64,000 nucleotides of DNA from Centropus unirufus (Eukaryota > Chordata > Aves > Cuculiformes > Centropidae). Each line of letters starts with the position of its first letter. Positions within the stretch are counted from its first letter, which is position 1. The stretch covers positions 976,413 to 1,040,412 of the forward strand of contig VYZI01000237.1 of the NCBI GenBank assembly GCA_013397695.1, read 5' to 3'. Below, one piece after another: positions 39,001-49,300 of this stretch. The position numbers and the translations under genes are program-made. The notes below the pieces were generated by a model. That model worked only from the letters and a program-made list of their open reading frames with translations. It was not told the DNA's origin and made no database searches.

Positions 39001-40998
39001 CAGCAGCAAGTCAAGATTAAACCCTGAGTTTGTCTTCCCTAAATTCACACCATTTGTTGTCTCGTAAGCCACGCTGTTCTCAAAGAGGTGCTTTACAAAG
39101 CACTGTGCACACAGCGCTGCACGCTCCAGTTCCCTGACTGGTGCCAAGCAGTCCTTGAGTCACACAGGGGTATAAGCAAGTCTTTGGAGGAGCAGCTGAG
39201 GGAGCTGGGGCTGTTGAGGCTAGAGATGAGGAGGCTGAGGGGAGACCTCATCCCTGCCTCCAAGTGCCTGAAAGGAGGGTGTGGAGAGGTGGGTGCTGGG
39301 CTTTTGGCCCAGGTGACAGGGGATGGAACGAGGGGGAATGGCCTCAAGCTGCACCAGGGCAGGGTCAGATTGGACAGCAGGAAAAATTCTTCCTTGAACG
39401 GGTGCCCAGGCCCTGGCAGAGGCTGCAGAGGGAGGGGTGGAGTCCCCATCCCTGGAGGGGTTTAAAAGCCGGGCAGATGAGGTGCTCAGGGATCTGGTTC
39501 AGTGGTGGACAGGGACAGTTGGAGTCGATGATCTCAGGGTTTTTTTTTTCATCCTGTTGAGTCTGTGATTCTAAAACGCTGGAGCAGTGCTAATTTGGTG
39601 TGACTGTTTGTGACTGCTTTGGTTCACTAACCCTGACTTTCTCTCTCTAAGGTGTTGAAATATGTTATGAACTGTACAATCCTCGAATCCAGGCGATCGA
39701 GGTGCTGAAGCTGGAGAAGAGGCTGGATGACCAGCTGCTGTACCTGCGAGATGCACTCCCTGAGTACAGCACTTTTGATGTGAACATGAAAGCTGAGACT
39801 CGTTTAGACCATGAGGAGATTCCCGTAAACAAGGTAGAAGCAACGTGTTTCACAAGGGAGGAAACTTCTGGATCTGACTGGTGTCCTGGGAGGCCGTTAA
39901 ACAGCTCTCCCTTGCTTTGGGTGACAAAGCAAGACAAGCCTTTATAACATTTGTGTAGTGAAAGAGGGATGAGAACATAAATGCGTGCCATCCTGTGTAG
40001 TTAATGCTGAAGACACTCAAGGAGCAACAGCCTCCACGTAACACCATGCAGAGGGGAAAGCTTCTTTTACAGAAATGGAATCATGAGAGCGGACAGGTAC
40101 AGTTGGACTGGATCATCTCAGAGGTCTTTTCCAACCTGGTGATTCTGTGCTTAATGCCATTCCTGAGTGGGGAGCGGTGGGTGTCAGGAACAAAGGTGAG
40201 AGCAGAAGAGTCAGCTAAAATCCAGGTCTCTGAGAAGACCCAGAAACCAACAGAGCTTGTCACAGTGTTACCTGGTAACTCAGTAACTTTGAGTGATCAC
40301 CTCTCTCTTTCCCTGTCAAGCTCCTTCATAAGGAACAGGAGTAGAGCGACAAAAGATGAGTTAGCATCACTCTGTGTCACTTTAAGGATGGTGTAATGAA
40401 TCAAGACAGTGTTAATGAGAAAACTTTACAAGGTATCACAAAGAATTCCTTATAGAATCGCTTGGTTGGAAAAGACCTTTGAGATCATCAGTTCCAACCA
40501 TCCCCTGTCCACCACTGAACCAGATCCCTGAGCACCTCATCTCCAAGGCTTTTAAACCCCTCCAGGGATGGGGACTCCACCCCCTCCCTGTGCAGCTTCT
40601 GCCAGTTCCTGGTGACCAAAGGTGTAAAGATGTAATTCCCCAACATAGTGAGAAATGGGGCTGTTTTTACTCCCTTTTCTTCTCTTCTCTCCTCTCCGAG
40701 CTGTTGTCTCACCTTTTACTAAGCTCAAATTTCAGATGAATTCATGCCTTTTTTTATTTTTTTTTCTGATCTTTCCCCCTAGTTGAAGGTACGAATGAAA
40801 CCCAAACCTTGGTCCAAACGGTGGGAGAGGCCGAATTACAATATAAAAGGCATCAAGTTTGAGCTGCCTGAAAAGGTAATGAAAGAAGCACAGAAGTGGA
40901 GGAAGCCCTGGCTGGAGTTTGACATGCTGCGAGAGTACGACACCTCAAAGATAGAGGAGAAAATCTGGAAAGAAGTCAATGAGGCACTTAAAAAGTAA
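35984..40998 (+). CDS. MRPL19: MRPL19, mitochondrial ribosomal protein L19 (bL19m), six exons, exon 1 cut by gap
   Basis: MRPL19 is a structural protein of the large subunit of the mitochondrial ribosome, nuclear-encoded and imported into the matrix. Coding exons seen: 35984-36044 (continues into the N gap), 36724-36835, 37519-37637, 38122-38256, 39652-39833 and 40783-40998. All visible introns are GT..AG, and the phases (2,1,1,0 from exon 2 onward) join without a break. Translated blocks match the vertebrate protein: FQPPPKPVIIDK, RFLSPEFIP, IPEFYVGSILAV, GLGATFVLRNVIE, ICYELYNPR, DALPEYSTFDVNMK and KPKPWSKRWERPN. The bL19 fold spans exons 3 to 5, and the C-terminal basic mitochondrial extension lies in exon 6. 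The ATG at 35984 has a strong Kozak context (gccATGg) and begins an Ala/Arg/Leu-rich stretch that fits a mitochondrial presequence. The end of exon 1 and its donor are lost in the gap, so the N-terminus is incomplete. The gene is convergent with GCFC2. Confidence 0.97.
36045..36209. other. Assembly gap (165 N)
   Basis: An unbroken run of N between very GC-rich exon 1 sequence and a C/T-only repeat. The gap hides the end of MRPL19 exon 1 and its 5' splice site. Its true length may differ from 165. Confidence 0.99.
36210..36600 (+). repeat. Polypyrimidine imperfect minisatellite in MRPL19 intron 1
   Basis: Nearly purine-free C/T tract made of loosely repeated blocks of about 15-25 bases around CCTGCCCC(T)CCTTGTCC and TTATCTCCTCCTGCCC. 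It begins at the gap edge, so its left end is unknown. Reading frames through it are low-complexity artefacts. Confidence 0.8.
36724..36835 (+). CDS. MRPL19: MRPL19 exon 2
   Basis: Acceptor ttttcacag, donor GTAGGG. Encodes the segment ending FQPPPKPVIIDKLKQIEER, the linker between presequence and ribosomal core. Two bases complete the first codon, and the exon ends with two bases of an Arg codon. Confidence 0.93.
36985..37242 (+). mobile_element. CR1 LINE in MRPL19 intron 2 (diverged)
   Basis: GGCCTCAAGTTGCTCCGGGG, AGTAGGAGAAATTTCTTTAC, GATGACCTTAGAGGCC and a GGTTCTATGGTTCTGTG tail. More diverged from the other copies, so probably an older subfamily. Sense to MRPL19. Confidence 0.85.
37519..37637 (+). 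CDS. MRPL19: MRPL19 exon 3
   Basis: Acceptor tttcttccag, donor GTCAGT. Encodes FLSPEFIPPRGRTDP and, at its end, RRKVFNIPEFYVG, the entry into the bL19 domain. The exon ends with one base of a Gly codon completed by exon 4. Confidence 0.96.
38122..38256 (+). CDS. MRPL19: MRPL19 exon 4
   Basis: Acceptor tatgtggcag, donor GTGGGC. Encodes SILAVTTADLYAKDK and GICIQRGGKGLGATFVLRN, the most recognisable block of the bL19 family: the SH3-like barrel with the Gly-rich GKGLGATF turn. Confidence 0.97.
38525..38740 (+). mobile_element. CR1 LINE in MRPL19 intron 4 (subgroup A)
   Basis: Short subgroup A 3' UTR piece ending in ACCCAAACCAATCCATGAG. Sense to MRPL19. Confidence 0.9.
39170..39576 (+). mobile_element. 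CR1 LINE in MRPL19 intron 4 (subgroup B)
   Basis: GAGCAGCTGAGGGAGCTGGG through GTTGGAGTCGATGATCTCAG, interrupted near the end by a T10 run, then a GTCTGTGATTC tail. Second CR1 in the same intron, same orientation; ends about 76 bases before exon 5. Confidence 0.92.
39652..39833 (+). CDS. MRPL19: MRPL19 exon 5
   Basis: Acceptor ctctctctaag, donor GTAGAA. Encodes VEICYELYNPRIQAIEVLK, then LEKRLDDQLLYLRDALPEY and STFDVNMK, near-identical to the mammalian protein. Ends in phase 0 after an Asn-Lys pair. Confidence 0.97.
40090..40153 (+). mobile_element. CR1 tail in MRPL19 intron 5
   Basis: GTTGGACTGGATCATCTCAGAGGTCTTTTCC-type terminal piece with a GATTCTGTG end; about 60 bases. Confidence 0.75.
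40453..40640 (-). mobile_element. CR1 LINE in MRPL19 intron 5 (subgroup B, antisense)
   Basis: Opens with ATAGAATCGCTTGGTTGGAA and continues CCACCACTGAACCAGATCCC. The only CR1 I see antisense to MRPL19; ends about 140 bases before exon 6. Confidence 0.9.
40783..40998 (+). CDS. MRPL19: MRPL19 exon 6 with stop codon
   Basis: Acceptor tctttccccctag. Opens with LKVRMKPKPWSKRWERPN, continues through WLEFDMLREYDTSKIEEKIW, and ends in the stop codon at 40996-40998. This is the C-terminal extension found in the mitochondrial but not the bacterial L19. Confidence 0.97.
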   Translation: MKVRMKPKPWSKRWERPNYNIKGIKFELPEKVMKEAQKWRKPWLEFDMLREYDTSKIEEKIWKEVNEALKK

Positions 40999-41125
40999 TG
41001 GGTTTGCAGGCTGGGAATTGCTGGGAAAAGGAGCATTGACTCTGGATTGAGTGTAGGGAGGAGCCAGCTGGTTTTTTATGTACATAGGCACAATCCACAA
41101 TAAAGTTAACCTTTCCGTAAGCCTC
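40999..41125 (+). other. MRPL19: MRPL19 3' UTR with poly(A) signal
   Basis: Short 3' UTR. A canonical AATAAA hexamer lies at 41099-41104, about 100 bases after the stop. Cleavage is inferred 10-25 bases later; the exact site is not visible. Confidence 0.75.
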
Positions 41126-41529
41126 CAAAGTGTAGAGCTCAGTCGTTCAACACTTGAATTCCTGTTGAGGAGTACAAAGCTACAGCCCCCCTGTTCCACA
41201 AATGAGAAGCCTGTTCTAAATCACAGCGAAGAGGAGGGGTCTGTGTCACCCCTGGAAGTTACTTGTGATGCCATTTCAGCCCCTCAGGTGAGTTTTGTTC
41301 CAAATACTTGGGTTTGTTTTCTCAACAGCTGGCAAGGGGCCTGTTGTAGAGCTGCTTGGCTACTTAACTTCAGCACTGGGCTGCAGCAGGGAATATCGGA
41401 GCCAGCCACACACCCAAAGTGCTTGTTTTCCCATTATAAATTATGTTAAGGAAGCAACAGGTGCTCTGAAATCAGCTCCCAGGGAAGTAATCACAGCCCC
41501 AGCCTGACAATAGGAAATGGAACTGAACC

Positions 41530-42005
41530 TCTCCATTATAAGGACATGGAACTGTTAGAGCAAGTCCAGAGGAGGCCACAAAGATGAGCTGAGGCCTGGA
41601 GGCACCTCATGAGAACTAGGCTGAACACCCCCTGCACCTCTCAGCCGGAGAAGACTCCAGAGAGACCTTAGAGCAGCTTCCAGTACTGAAAGGGGCTCCA
41701 GGAAAGCTGGGGCACAGGCTTTTCACCAGGGCCTAGAATGATAGGACAAGGGGGAATGGCTTTAAATTGGAAGGGGGAAGATTTAGATGAGACATGGGGA
41801 AGAAATTTTTCCTGTGAGGGTGAGGAGGCCCTGGCCCAGGTTGCCCAGAGCAGTGGTGGCTGCCCCATCCGTGGATGTGTTCAAGGCCAGGTTGGATGGG
41901 GCTTGGAGCAGCCTGGTCCAGTGGGAGGTGCCCCTGCCCATGGCAGGGGGTGGGACTGGATGGGCTTTGAGGTCCCCTCCAACCCAAACCATTCCATGAT
42001 TTTCA
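41530..42005 (+). mobile_element. CR1 LINE between the MRPL19 and GCFC2 3' ends (subgroup A)
   Basis: AGAGCAAGTCCAGAGGAGGC to CCAAACCATTCCATGATT. Together with short flanks it fills most of the spacer between the two convergent poly(A) sites. Confidence 0.92.
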
Positions 42006-42109
42006 GAGCAGGATTTCTTGAAGGGAATGAAGGCTGATGGTATCTTGAGATTTTCCCACATTTCTGATAACATTTTCATCATGTTAAAGGTCTGAACTGC
42101 AGAAGTCAG

Positions 42110-43190
42110 TAACAAAGCACAGCAAAATACTTTATTTTCAAAATAAAAATTACTTAAAAAGTCACCTTCTGTCTGTGATGCCAATCAAAATTATTTACAA
42201 TGAATAGATTTTACAAAAATAGATTTTTTTTTAGTTAAAAAATACAGAAGGGATGGCAGGGATTGGGTCTGGTAGAGTTAAAATTCTATTCCCAGAAGAA
42301 CTGGGAGAAAGGCAGTCATGTACCTATAAGGAGCCCAGGATGCACTGCAGAGCCTTCCATCAAGGACCCTGGCTGTTCTCTAACAGCACTTACTGCAATT
42401 ACACAGGTGGGAAACACTATAACTCGAGGAAGGGAATGATGGAGTCAGGCTCAGATCTTACTGGGGAGCAAAAGGAAGGGTTTACTGGGGTTTCAGCAAC
42501 GTGGAAGTGGCTGAAGTTGTCCTGGTGCTTCTCATCATCGGGATTTCTGTTGGCAAAAGCCTGAGACAGCAACCTGTGCGACAGCTCTGGGCACACGGGT
42601 ACAGAACTGCACTCCAGACCCTGATCCCCACGTCTGTTCCGGCCAGGACCTTCTGCACAGCTCCCACCTCACCGAGCCCACATTTACCATCAAGCAGCAT
42701 TCATCGTGCTCCTTACCTGCCCACCAACTCCTCATTTCTGCATCAGGGTCAAACTCCTGAGTGTAATGAATTCCTTTTTCACCAGGAATGGTTGAACAAA
42801 AACCCTCCCCAGAACCACTGCACGTGACAAGTCAGAAGAGCTCAGGGACTCCAGCGTTGTTGATCTTCAGCTGTTAATGCTGAAAGGGCTCACAGGAACA
42901 AACATCACGGGCACTTCCTATCCTTCCAGGAATGCTTCCAAAAACAGTGAAGCAACAAAGCATGTTTTAGAATGCCCAAACCATCACTTTACACCAATAA
43001 CTAACTTCCAAGATGACTTTGAAACCCAAGATGGGAATAGAAAACATCTGGAATGAACCCTTCAAGTATTTAACAAGACGACAACAGTTCCCACTACAGC
43101 TTTGAGTAGGAGCCACTGATTCAACTGCATATTCACACTGTTCTAGGGTGAATATTGGGCTCAGCAATCCAAGTGTTGTTTCCAAACTTC
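42110..43190 (-). other. GCFC2: GCFC2 3' UTR and poly(A) signal
   Basis: About 1 kb of non-repetitive sequence after the stop. On the - strand AATAAA occupies 42136 to 42131, the first such hexamer I noticed downstream of the stop. The UTR end is inferred 10-25 bases beyond it. The MRPL19 poly(A) signal is about 1 kb away on the opposite strand, so the transcripts converge without clear overlap unless one reads through. Confidence 0.6.
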
Positions 43191-43305
43191 TTATTTCCCA
43201 ATTACTGATCTAAGGTGTTCCAACTTGTGCTCTTCAATGAAGTCTTCGACAGCGCCCAGAGCTTTGATTTTCACCAGCAGGAGGAGAACTTCTTTAGTTT
43301 CATGA
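43191..43305 (-). CDS. GCFC2: GCFC2 exon 18 with stop codon
   Basis: Acceptor gttcttctctag. Encodes ETKEVLLLLVKIKALGAVE and DFIEEHKLEHLRSVIGK, then TAA. Matches the human C-terminus (EIILILVKIKALNQAESFI, HHLDHLKSLI). Confidence 0.96.
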
Positions 43306-46300
43306 CTAGAGAAGAACAACAAAAGAAAGACTTGATACAGCAAGACATTTCTGTGCCTGACTTAAGTATTAATTAATTAATTAATTCATTTGTAATTGAG
43401 TCCGGTATCCCTACTTGGCCACCTGTCATCAGGTCACCACCAATCACCACTGACCACAGCACCCAGCATCCACCGCTCCAACTCTCACATCAACCTCAAT
43501 CTGCAGAAGTGCTCCTTCACCTTCTGGACCACATCGTTTGCTTAATGTACATAAATGATGGGAAAATCCTTGAAAGCATCAAATATCCAGAACTTAACAG
43601 CTTGAAACCCAAGGAAAGCTGTATTGTAGGAGTGGCTGAAGTCACTTGGTCTGTTCAGCCTGGAGAAGAGGAGCCTGAAAGGGACCTCGTGGCAGTTCCC
43701 TGCTTCCTCACACAGGGAGGAGGAGGAGGAAGAGGCGGCACTGAGCTCTTCTCTCTGGTGCCCAGTGACAGGACCCAAGGAAATGCCAGGAAGATCCCAG
43801 GGGAGGGTTGGGTTGGACACGAGGAGCAGGTTCTTCCCCAGAGGGTGGTGGAGCCCTGGAACAGCTCCAAGGGAAGCAAGCACAGCCTCAGCCTGAAAAC
43901 ATTCCAGCAGCCTTTGGCCAAGGCCCTCAGCCCCACGGGGTGAACGTTGGGGTGTCCCGTGCAGGGACAGGAGTCTCGATGGCCCTTGTGGGTCCCTTCC
44001 CACTCCCATCGCTCTGTGGTTACCTCTGGTTATTCCTCTGCAGCGCACGCGCACACTGCAGCAAGTGCTGGCAGAAGTTCAGTAGCTCAGGGAGAGTTGA
44101 TCCACTTTGAAGATCTTGGAACCATCTTTCTGGGAGGCACTCAACCACCTGTTCACCCAAAGAATATTTGGAAGAGTTGAAAAAAAGAAGTGTTCCAGTA
44201 TAACCAAGTCACATCACTTCTGACAGGGACTTTTGGGCTGGTTCAGTCATTATTCAGTGTTTTTTATTTGAAACCAAGCCTTATTATCCCCACAAGAAGC
44301 TGTGCTTAAGAACCTATGGGCCCATACTTGCTCGGAAATGCTTTTATCCACCAAGGTCATTAAAAAAAAAAAAAATCACTATTTTTTTTCAAAATTTTAA
44401 TTGTCTAAATTCCAAGCTTTTTACGTATTTGAGCTACAGCCACTTCCTAGGAAACGAGAAGCTTTGAGTGTACACCCTCTCCCAGTACACGTTATCCATT
44501 ACCTTCTTACACTTCTCTATATTCTCCAGCCCTGGGGGGGTGTTCATGAGGTTCAGCAGAAGGTAACGATTCAGCAACTTGCTCAGCCCCAAGTCACGAC
44601 CTGTGTCTTCGTACACAATCCCATCCCAAAGCAGAATGTTGGAGAGCAGCTGCAGCGAGGAAAAAAGAGAGAACCCGGACATTGGTGGCTGCAGGTGCAC
44701 TCAGACACAGCACAGGTTTTAGGTAAGATAGGGCTAGAAAGATAATTTTATATCCATCCAATTTTAGTCAAAACTCGGGGTTCACACTCTCAAAACTTAA
44801 TGTCAGCCACGGAGAATTACAGAATCACCAGGATGGGAAAGAGTATTGAAATGATCGAGTCCAACCGTCCCTGTCCACCACTGAACCACATCCCCGGGCA
44901 CCTCATCTGCTCAGCTTTTAAACCCCTCCAGGGATGGGAACTCCCCTGCCTCCCTCTGCAGCCTCTGCCAGGGCCTCACAACCCTTGCAGGGAAGACATT
45001 GTTCCTGATGGCCAATCTGACCCTGCCCTGGTGCAGCTTGAGGCCATTCCCCCTCATCCCATCCCCTGCCCCCTGGAAGAAGAGCCCAGCACCCACCTCT
45101 CCACACCCTCCTTTCAGGCACTTGGAGGCAGGGATGAGGTCTCCCCTCAGCCTCCTCTTCTCCAGGCTCAACACCCCCAGCTCCCTCAGCTGCTCCTCAT
45201 AAACCTTTTTCTCCAGCCCCTTCCCAGCTCTCGACACACTCCAGGACCTCAAGGTCCTTCTTTCAGACACCCCTACGAGCAACATGAACCAAGAACGAGT
45301 GACATCCAATTCCAAGCGAGCCTTCAGCCAATCCAAGACAGATGTAAAAGCAGTTACTGCATCTGCTCAGGACAGGCCTCCACGCATTCCCAGTGACCCG
45401 GGGCAGGTTGGTGGCCACAGTTCACAGCAGCCCAAAGATTTTTTGGTGCTGATCCCACTATCAGTGCATACCGTGGCCTCTACCACTAGGTCTAAAGCCT
45501 GAGAGCTGCTGTTCCACCAGGTGTGTTCTCCCTACCTTTACAGCTGACCAAAACCTCCTCTCTTGGAATTTGGAGCCCACCGATGATTTGTCTTCCACAG
45601 CACTGGCCAGAAGGAGAAAACAGGGAAAATAAGGATTGGTTTGGTTTTAGAGGAAGAAAAGCAGATGTCGATCTTGTAGATAGTGCTGAGCATTAATCCT
45701 GGAGTTCTTCCAGCTGTGGCAGCCACAACCAGAGCAGGGAACAAGGGAACCAGCTGTCAATTTGAACGCATTAGAATATAGCTACTAACGAATCATTTCC
45801 AGTAATATTATCCATTTCCAGTCAAGTTATCAATTGGAAGCACCTGTGTCTGCATTTCATGGGTTCAGACCAAAGCAGCGTTCCTTAGAATCAAGGATCT
45901 GACGACTTGAGCAAAGCTTCTCTCCTACCTCTAACAACCTCATCCAGATTCCACCTCTCTCCCATTGTCAGAACAGTGTCAACACCACAAACCTTCCTTT
46001 AGGGATGACAGGAGGAATTGGGGACACACGCAGGGGACATTTAAGAGGCCCTCAGACACAGTTTGCTGTGCTAAAACCACTCTGTGCATCTCAAACGCTG
46101 GAAAGATTTTGGCTACGGAGCAAAAAACGCATTACAAAGTGGAGTTACTTGTATTAGAGGGAGTTCATGAAGAGGAATAAGGCTTCCTAGCCTTTCCTGT
46201 AACATGGGAGGAGTATTTTGTTCCAGGAGCTGTTAATGGATGCCTAAAATATTTCATCTAACATTCAAGAGGGGGAGAAGGGTACAGGAATTCAAAAACA

Positions 46301-49300
46301 GGTCCCAGAGGCAGTTTACCTTTTAGGATATAGAGGAATAAAGACGTCTTCCTCTATAGATTTCTTCATTCTTAGGACAATCGTGTTTATCAAATCCTGT
46401 TAAAAAAGAATTATTATTAACGGGACCTCTCAAGGAAAACGTCATCTACCCGCTCTGACAACTTCCACAGTTATTTTGTTAATTAATGCTAATTGCAGAA
46501 TCACGGGATAGGTTCAGTTGGAAGGGACCTTAAAGCCCACACAGTTCCAATCACCCTGCCACGGGCAGGGACATCTCCCACTGGACCAGGATGCTCCAAG
46601 CCCCATCCAACCCGGCCTTGAGCACTGCCAGGGATGAAGCAGCCACCACTTCATTTCTCCAGTTCTACACTAGAGAAAGCTCCAGATTTACATGAAAATA
46701 GAAGGTAATCAGGCTAAAGAAGGGTGTGCTGGAGTCACTGTGGGTATGAAAGTAACCATTAAAAGATTGCTGGTATTACAATGCAGTCTTTCTCCATGGC
46801 AATTAATTAACCCCTGGGAATTTTGGAATTTTAAGATCCTACATCTACTTTATAAATAAAAGCTTGACTGCAGGAGCACTGTTAGCATTTAAACCTCAAA
46901 TTATGACAGATATTTAAGTGCAAACCTAAATTCTAACCAACTGTTACAGCAGTGAAGCAAGATTAAGATCTAAAATGAGACTACAGAATCGCAGAATGAT
47001 GCGAGTTGGAAAGGACCCACAAGGACCATCGAGTGCAGCTCCTGTCCCTGCACAGGACACCCCAACATTCACCCCGTGGGGCTGAGGGCCATGGCCAAAG
47101 GCTGCTGGAATATTGTCAGGCTGGGGCTGTGCCTGCTTCCCTGGGAGCTGTTCTAGGGCTCCACCACCCTCTGGGGAAGAACCGGCTCCTCATGTCCAAC
47201 CCAACCCTCCCCTGGCATCTTCCTGCCATTCCCTCGGGTCCTGTCACTGGGCACCAGAGAGAAGAGCTCAGTGTCTGCTCCTCCTCCTCCTCCCCATGAG
47301 AAGGGGAACTGCCTTGAGGTCCCCCTCAGCCTCCTGATGGGTACAGGCAGAATTTTTCTAAGAATAGGAGGTTTTTTTCTACCTCAAGAGTGTCCCATAC
47401 CTCCTATCACCTTCAATAAAGACAGCATCAGAGAGCTGGAAGCCTAACTGTTAAATCTTCTTAATATAAGGTGGCAAAACAAAGACTTAATCAGAACCCA
47501 AGGACTTCAGGACAATGTTCTGAGCACCCCTAGGAGCTCGCACAGTGGGTGAAGCTCTCCCTTTCCCAACACCACAGGTTTTACCCCTTTTGCTGCACTG
47601 CATTCATTTTTGGGAAGGGCTTGCTTCTCAAAGATGTTACTGCAAAGCTGGACAAGACTCTTGGTCTGCGATGTAGATAAAGGATCCCACACGCTCTTCA
47701 CGAACACTGGAAGGGAAAAACAGGAATTTATTTCATTCACAACACGCAAGCGCTATCAGCTCTGGTTTCAAGGCATGACAATAAAACAGGAGAAAAGACA
47801 TAAAAAGCAAAGCCTCTCCCAATAATGTTAAGAGGAGGCTCCCTGAGCCTCACACTGAGGAACTACAGAATCACAGCACCCTGGAACACCATTATATACT
47901 GAACATTACTTGACAGCTTTTATTTCAGCTTTGATGGCCCAGCTTGCAGTGACCATTCTCAAGCCAACCTTGCCATACCTGTAATTTTTGGAAGAAGAGT
48001 TTTTTCAATCACTTTAGGCAAAACTACTCGATCAGGATCACCGTCCCTTCTTGAAGCAGGCAGGTTTCTGGCATCACTGAATTCTTCTATAGCTCTGAAC
48101 CAGGGCATCTCTTCCAGCTGGGTAACATCCTGCTGAAAGATCATTCCTGTTAGTTGTTGGGCTCGTCAGGATTGAAAGAAAAGCTCCAGCCAAAGATAAC
48201 ACAGATTCCCACTTCATTGCAGATCCAGCCTTATCATTGGAGAAGGCAAATGAGGAAAACTACATTTAAAGGTAGAATTTAAAGGCTGGGACTGATAAAG
48301 GGACTTCAAAGAACTCGGGAGATGAATTATTTTTACAGGGGGTGTTCCAAAAGGGGCTGAAGGGAAGAGGAAAGCAGAAAGTTAAGAAGATTCCAACCAC
48401 ACACTTCAATTTCTGAGATCCTAGAATCATGGAACGGTTTGGGTTGGAAGGGACCTCCAAGCCCATCCAGTCCTGCCCCCTGCCATGGGCAGAGACACCT
48501 CCCACTGGACCAGGCTGCTCCAAGCCCCATCCAACCTGGCCTTGAACACCTCCAGGGATGGGGCAGCCACAGCTTCCCTGGGCAACCTGGGCCAGGGCCT
48601 CGCCACCCTCAGCGTGAAGAATTTCTTCCTGATGTCTGATCTAAATCTCCCCCCTCCCAATTTAAAGGCATTCTTCCTTGTCCTGTCACTCCAGGCCCTG
48701 GTGAAAAGTCCCTCCCCAGCTTTCCTGGAGCCCCTTCCAGTACTGGAAGCTGCTCTGAGGTCTTTCTGGAGCCTTCTATTCTCCAGGCTGAAGAATCCCA
48801 GCTCTCAGCCTGTCCTCACAGCAGAGGGGCTCCAGCCCTTGGATCACCTTTGTGTGTCCTCCTCTGGACCAACAGTTCCCTATCCTCACTCATCAACATT
48901 TTTCTACTCATTTCTAACGGACTGTGCTGTATATCAAAAAATATCTAGTTTTTCTTTTGAAAAACTAGATAAAATGGTTCATATTCAAGAAGTGACTTGA
49001 CAAGAAGAAACACGCTAGTTCACACGTTTATCCCCGGTTCTGGAGTGCTCCTACAACCCACAGAGAACTTCCCATACAGAAGATTTCCCTGCAGAGACGT
49101 ACTCTGGGCTACCAGCAATACTCAAGGATGGATAGGAGAGATAAGCCACGCTCACAAAGATGATGCAGCCCAGGAACCTAAGGGACCTCACTGACTGTAG
49201 CCTGGTACTTCCACGCAACACCCAGAAGCACAAGACTCACCTATTTATTGATATTCCAAAAAAAACACGGAATCACAGAATGGGTTGGGTTGGAAGGAAC

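Noticed and set aside
44434..44502. Extension of GCFC2 exon 16 past its donor (open for about 20 more codons)
   Set aside because: The frame stays open, but similarity to the family ends at KCKK and resumes exactly at exon 17 with VVECLPERW in phase; GTAATG is a good donor.
44911..45396. Pro/Leu-rich frames of 140-200 codons in GCFC2 introns (also 50354-50920, 55871-56525, 48485-49000, 54600-54977)
   Set aside because: All are translations of CR1 3' UTR sequence, recurring in every copy in both orientations. CR1 3' UTRs are not coding.
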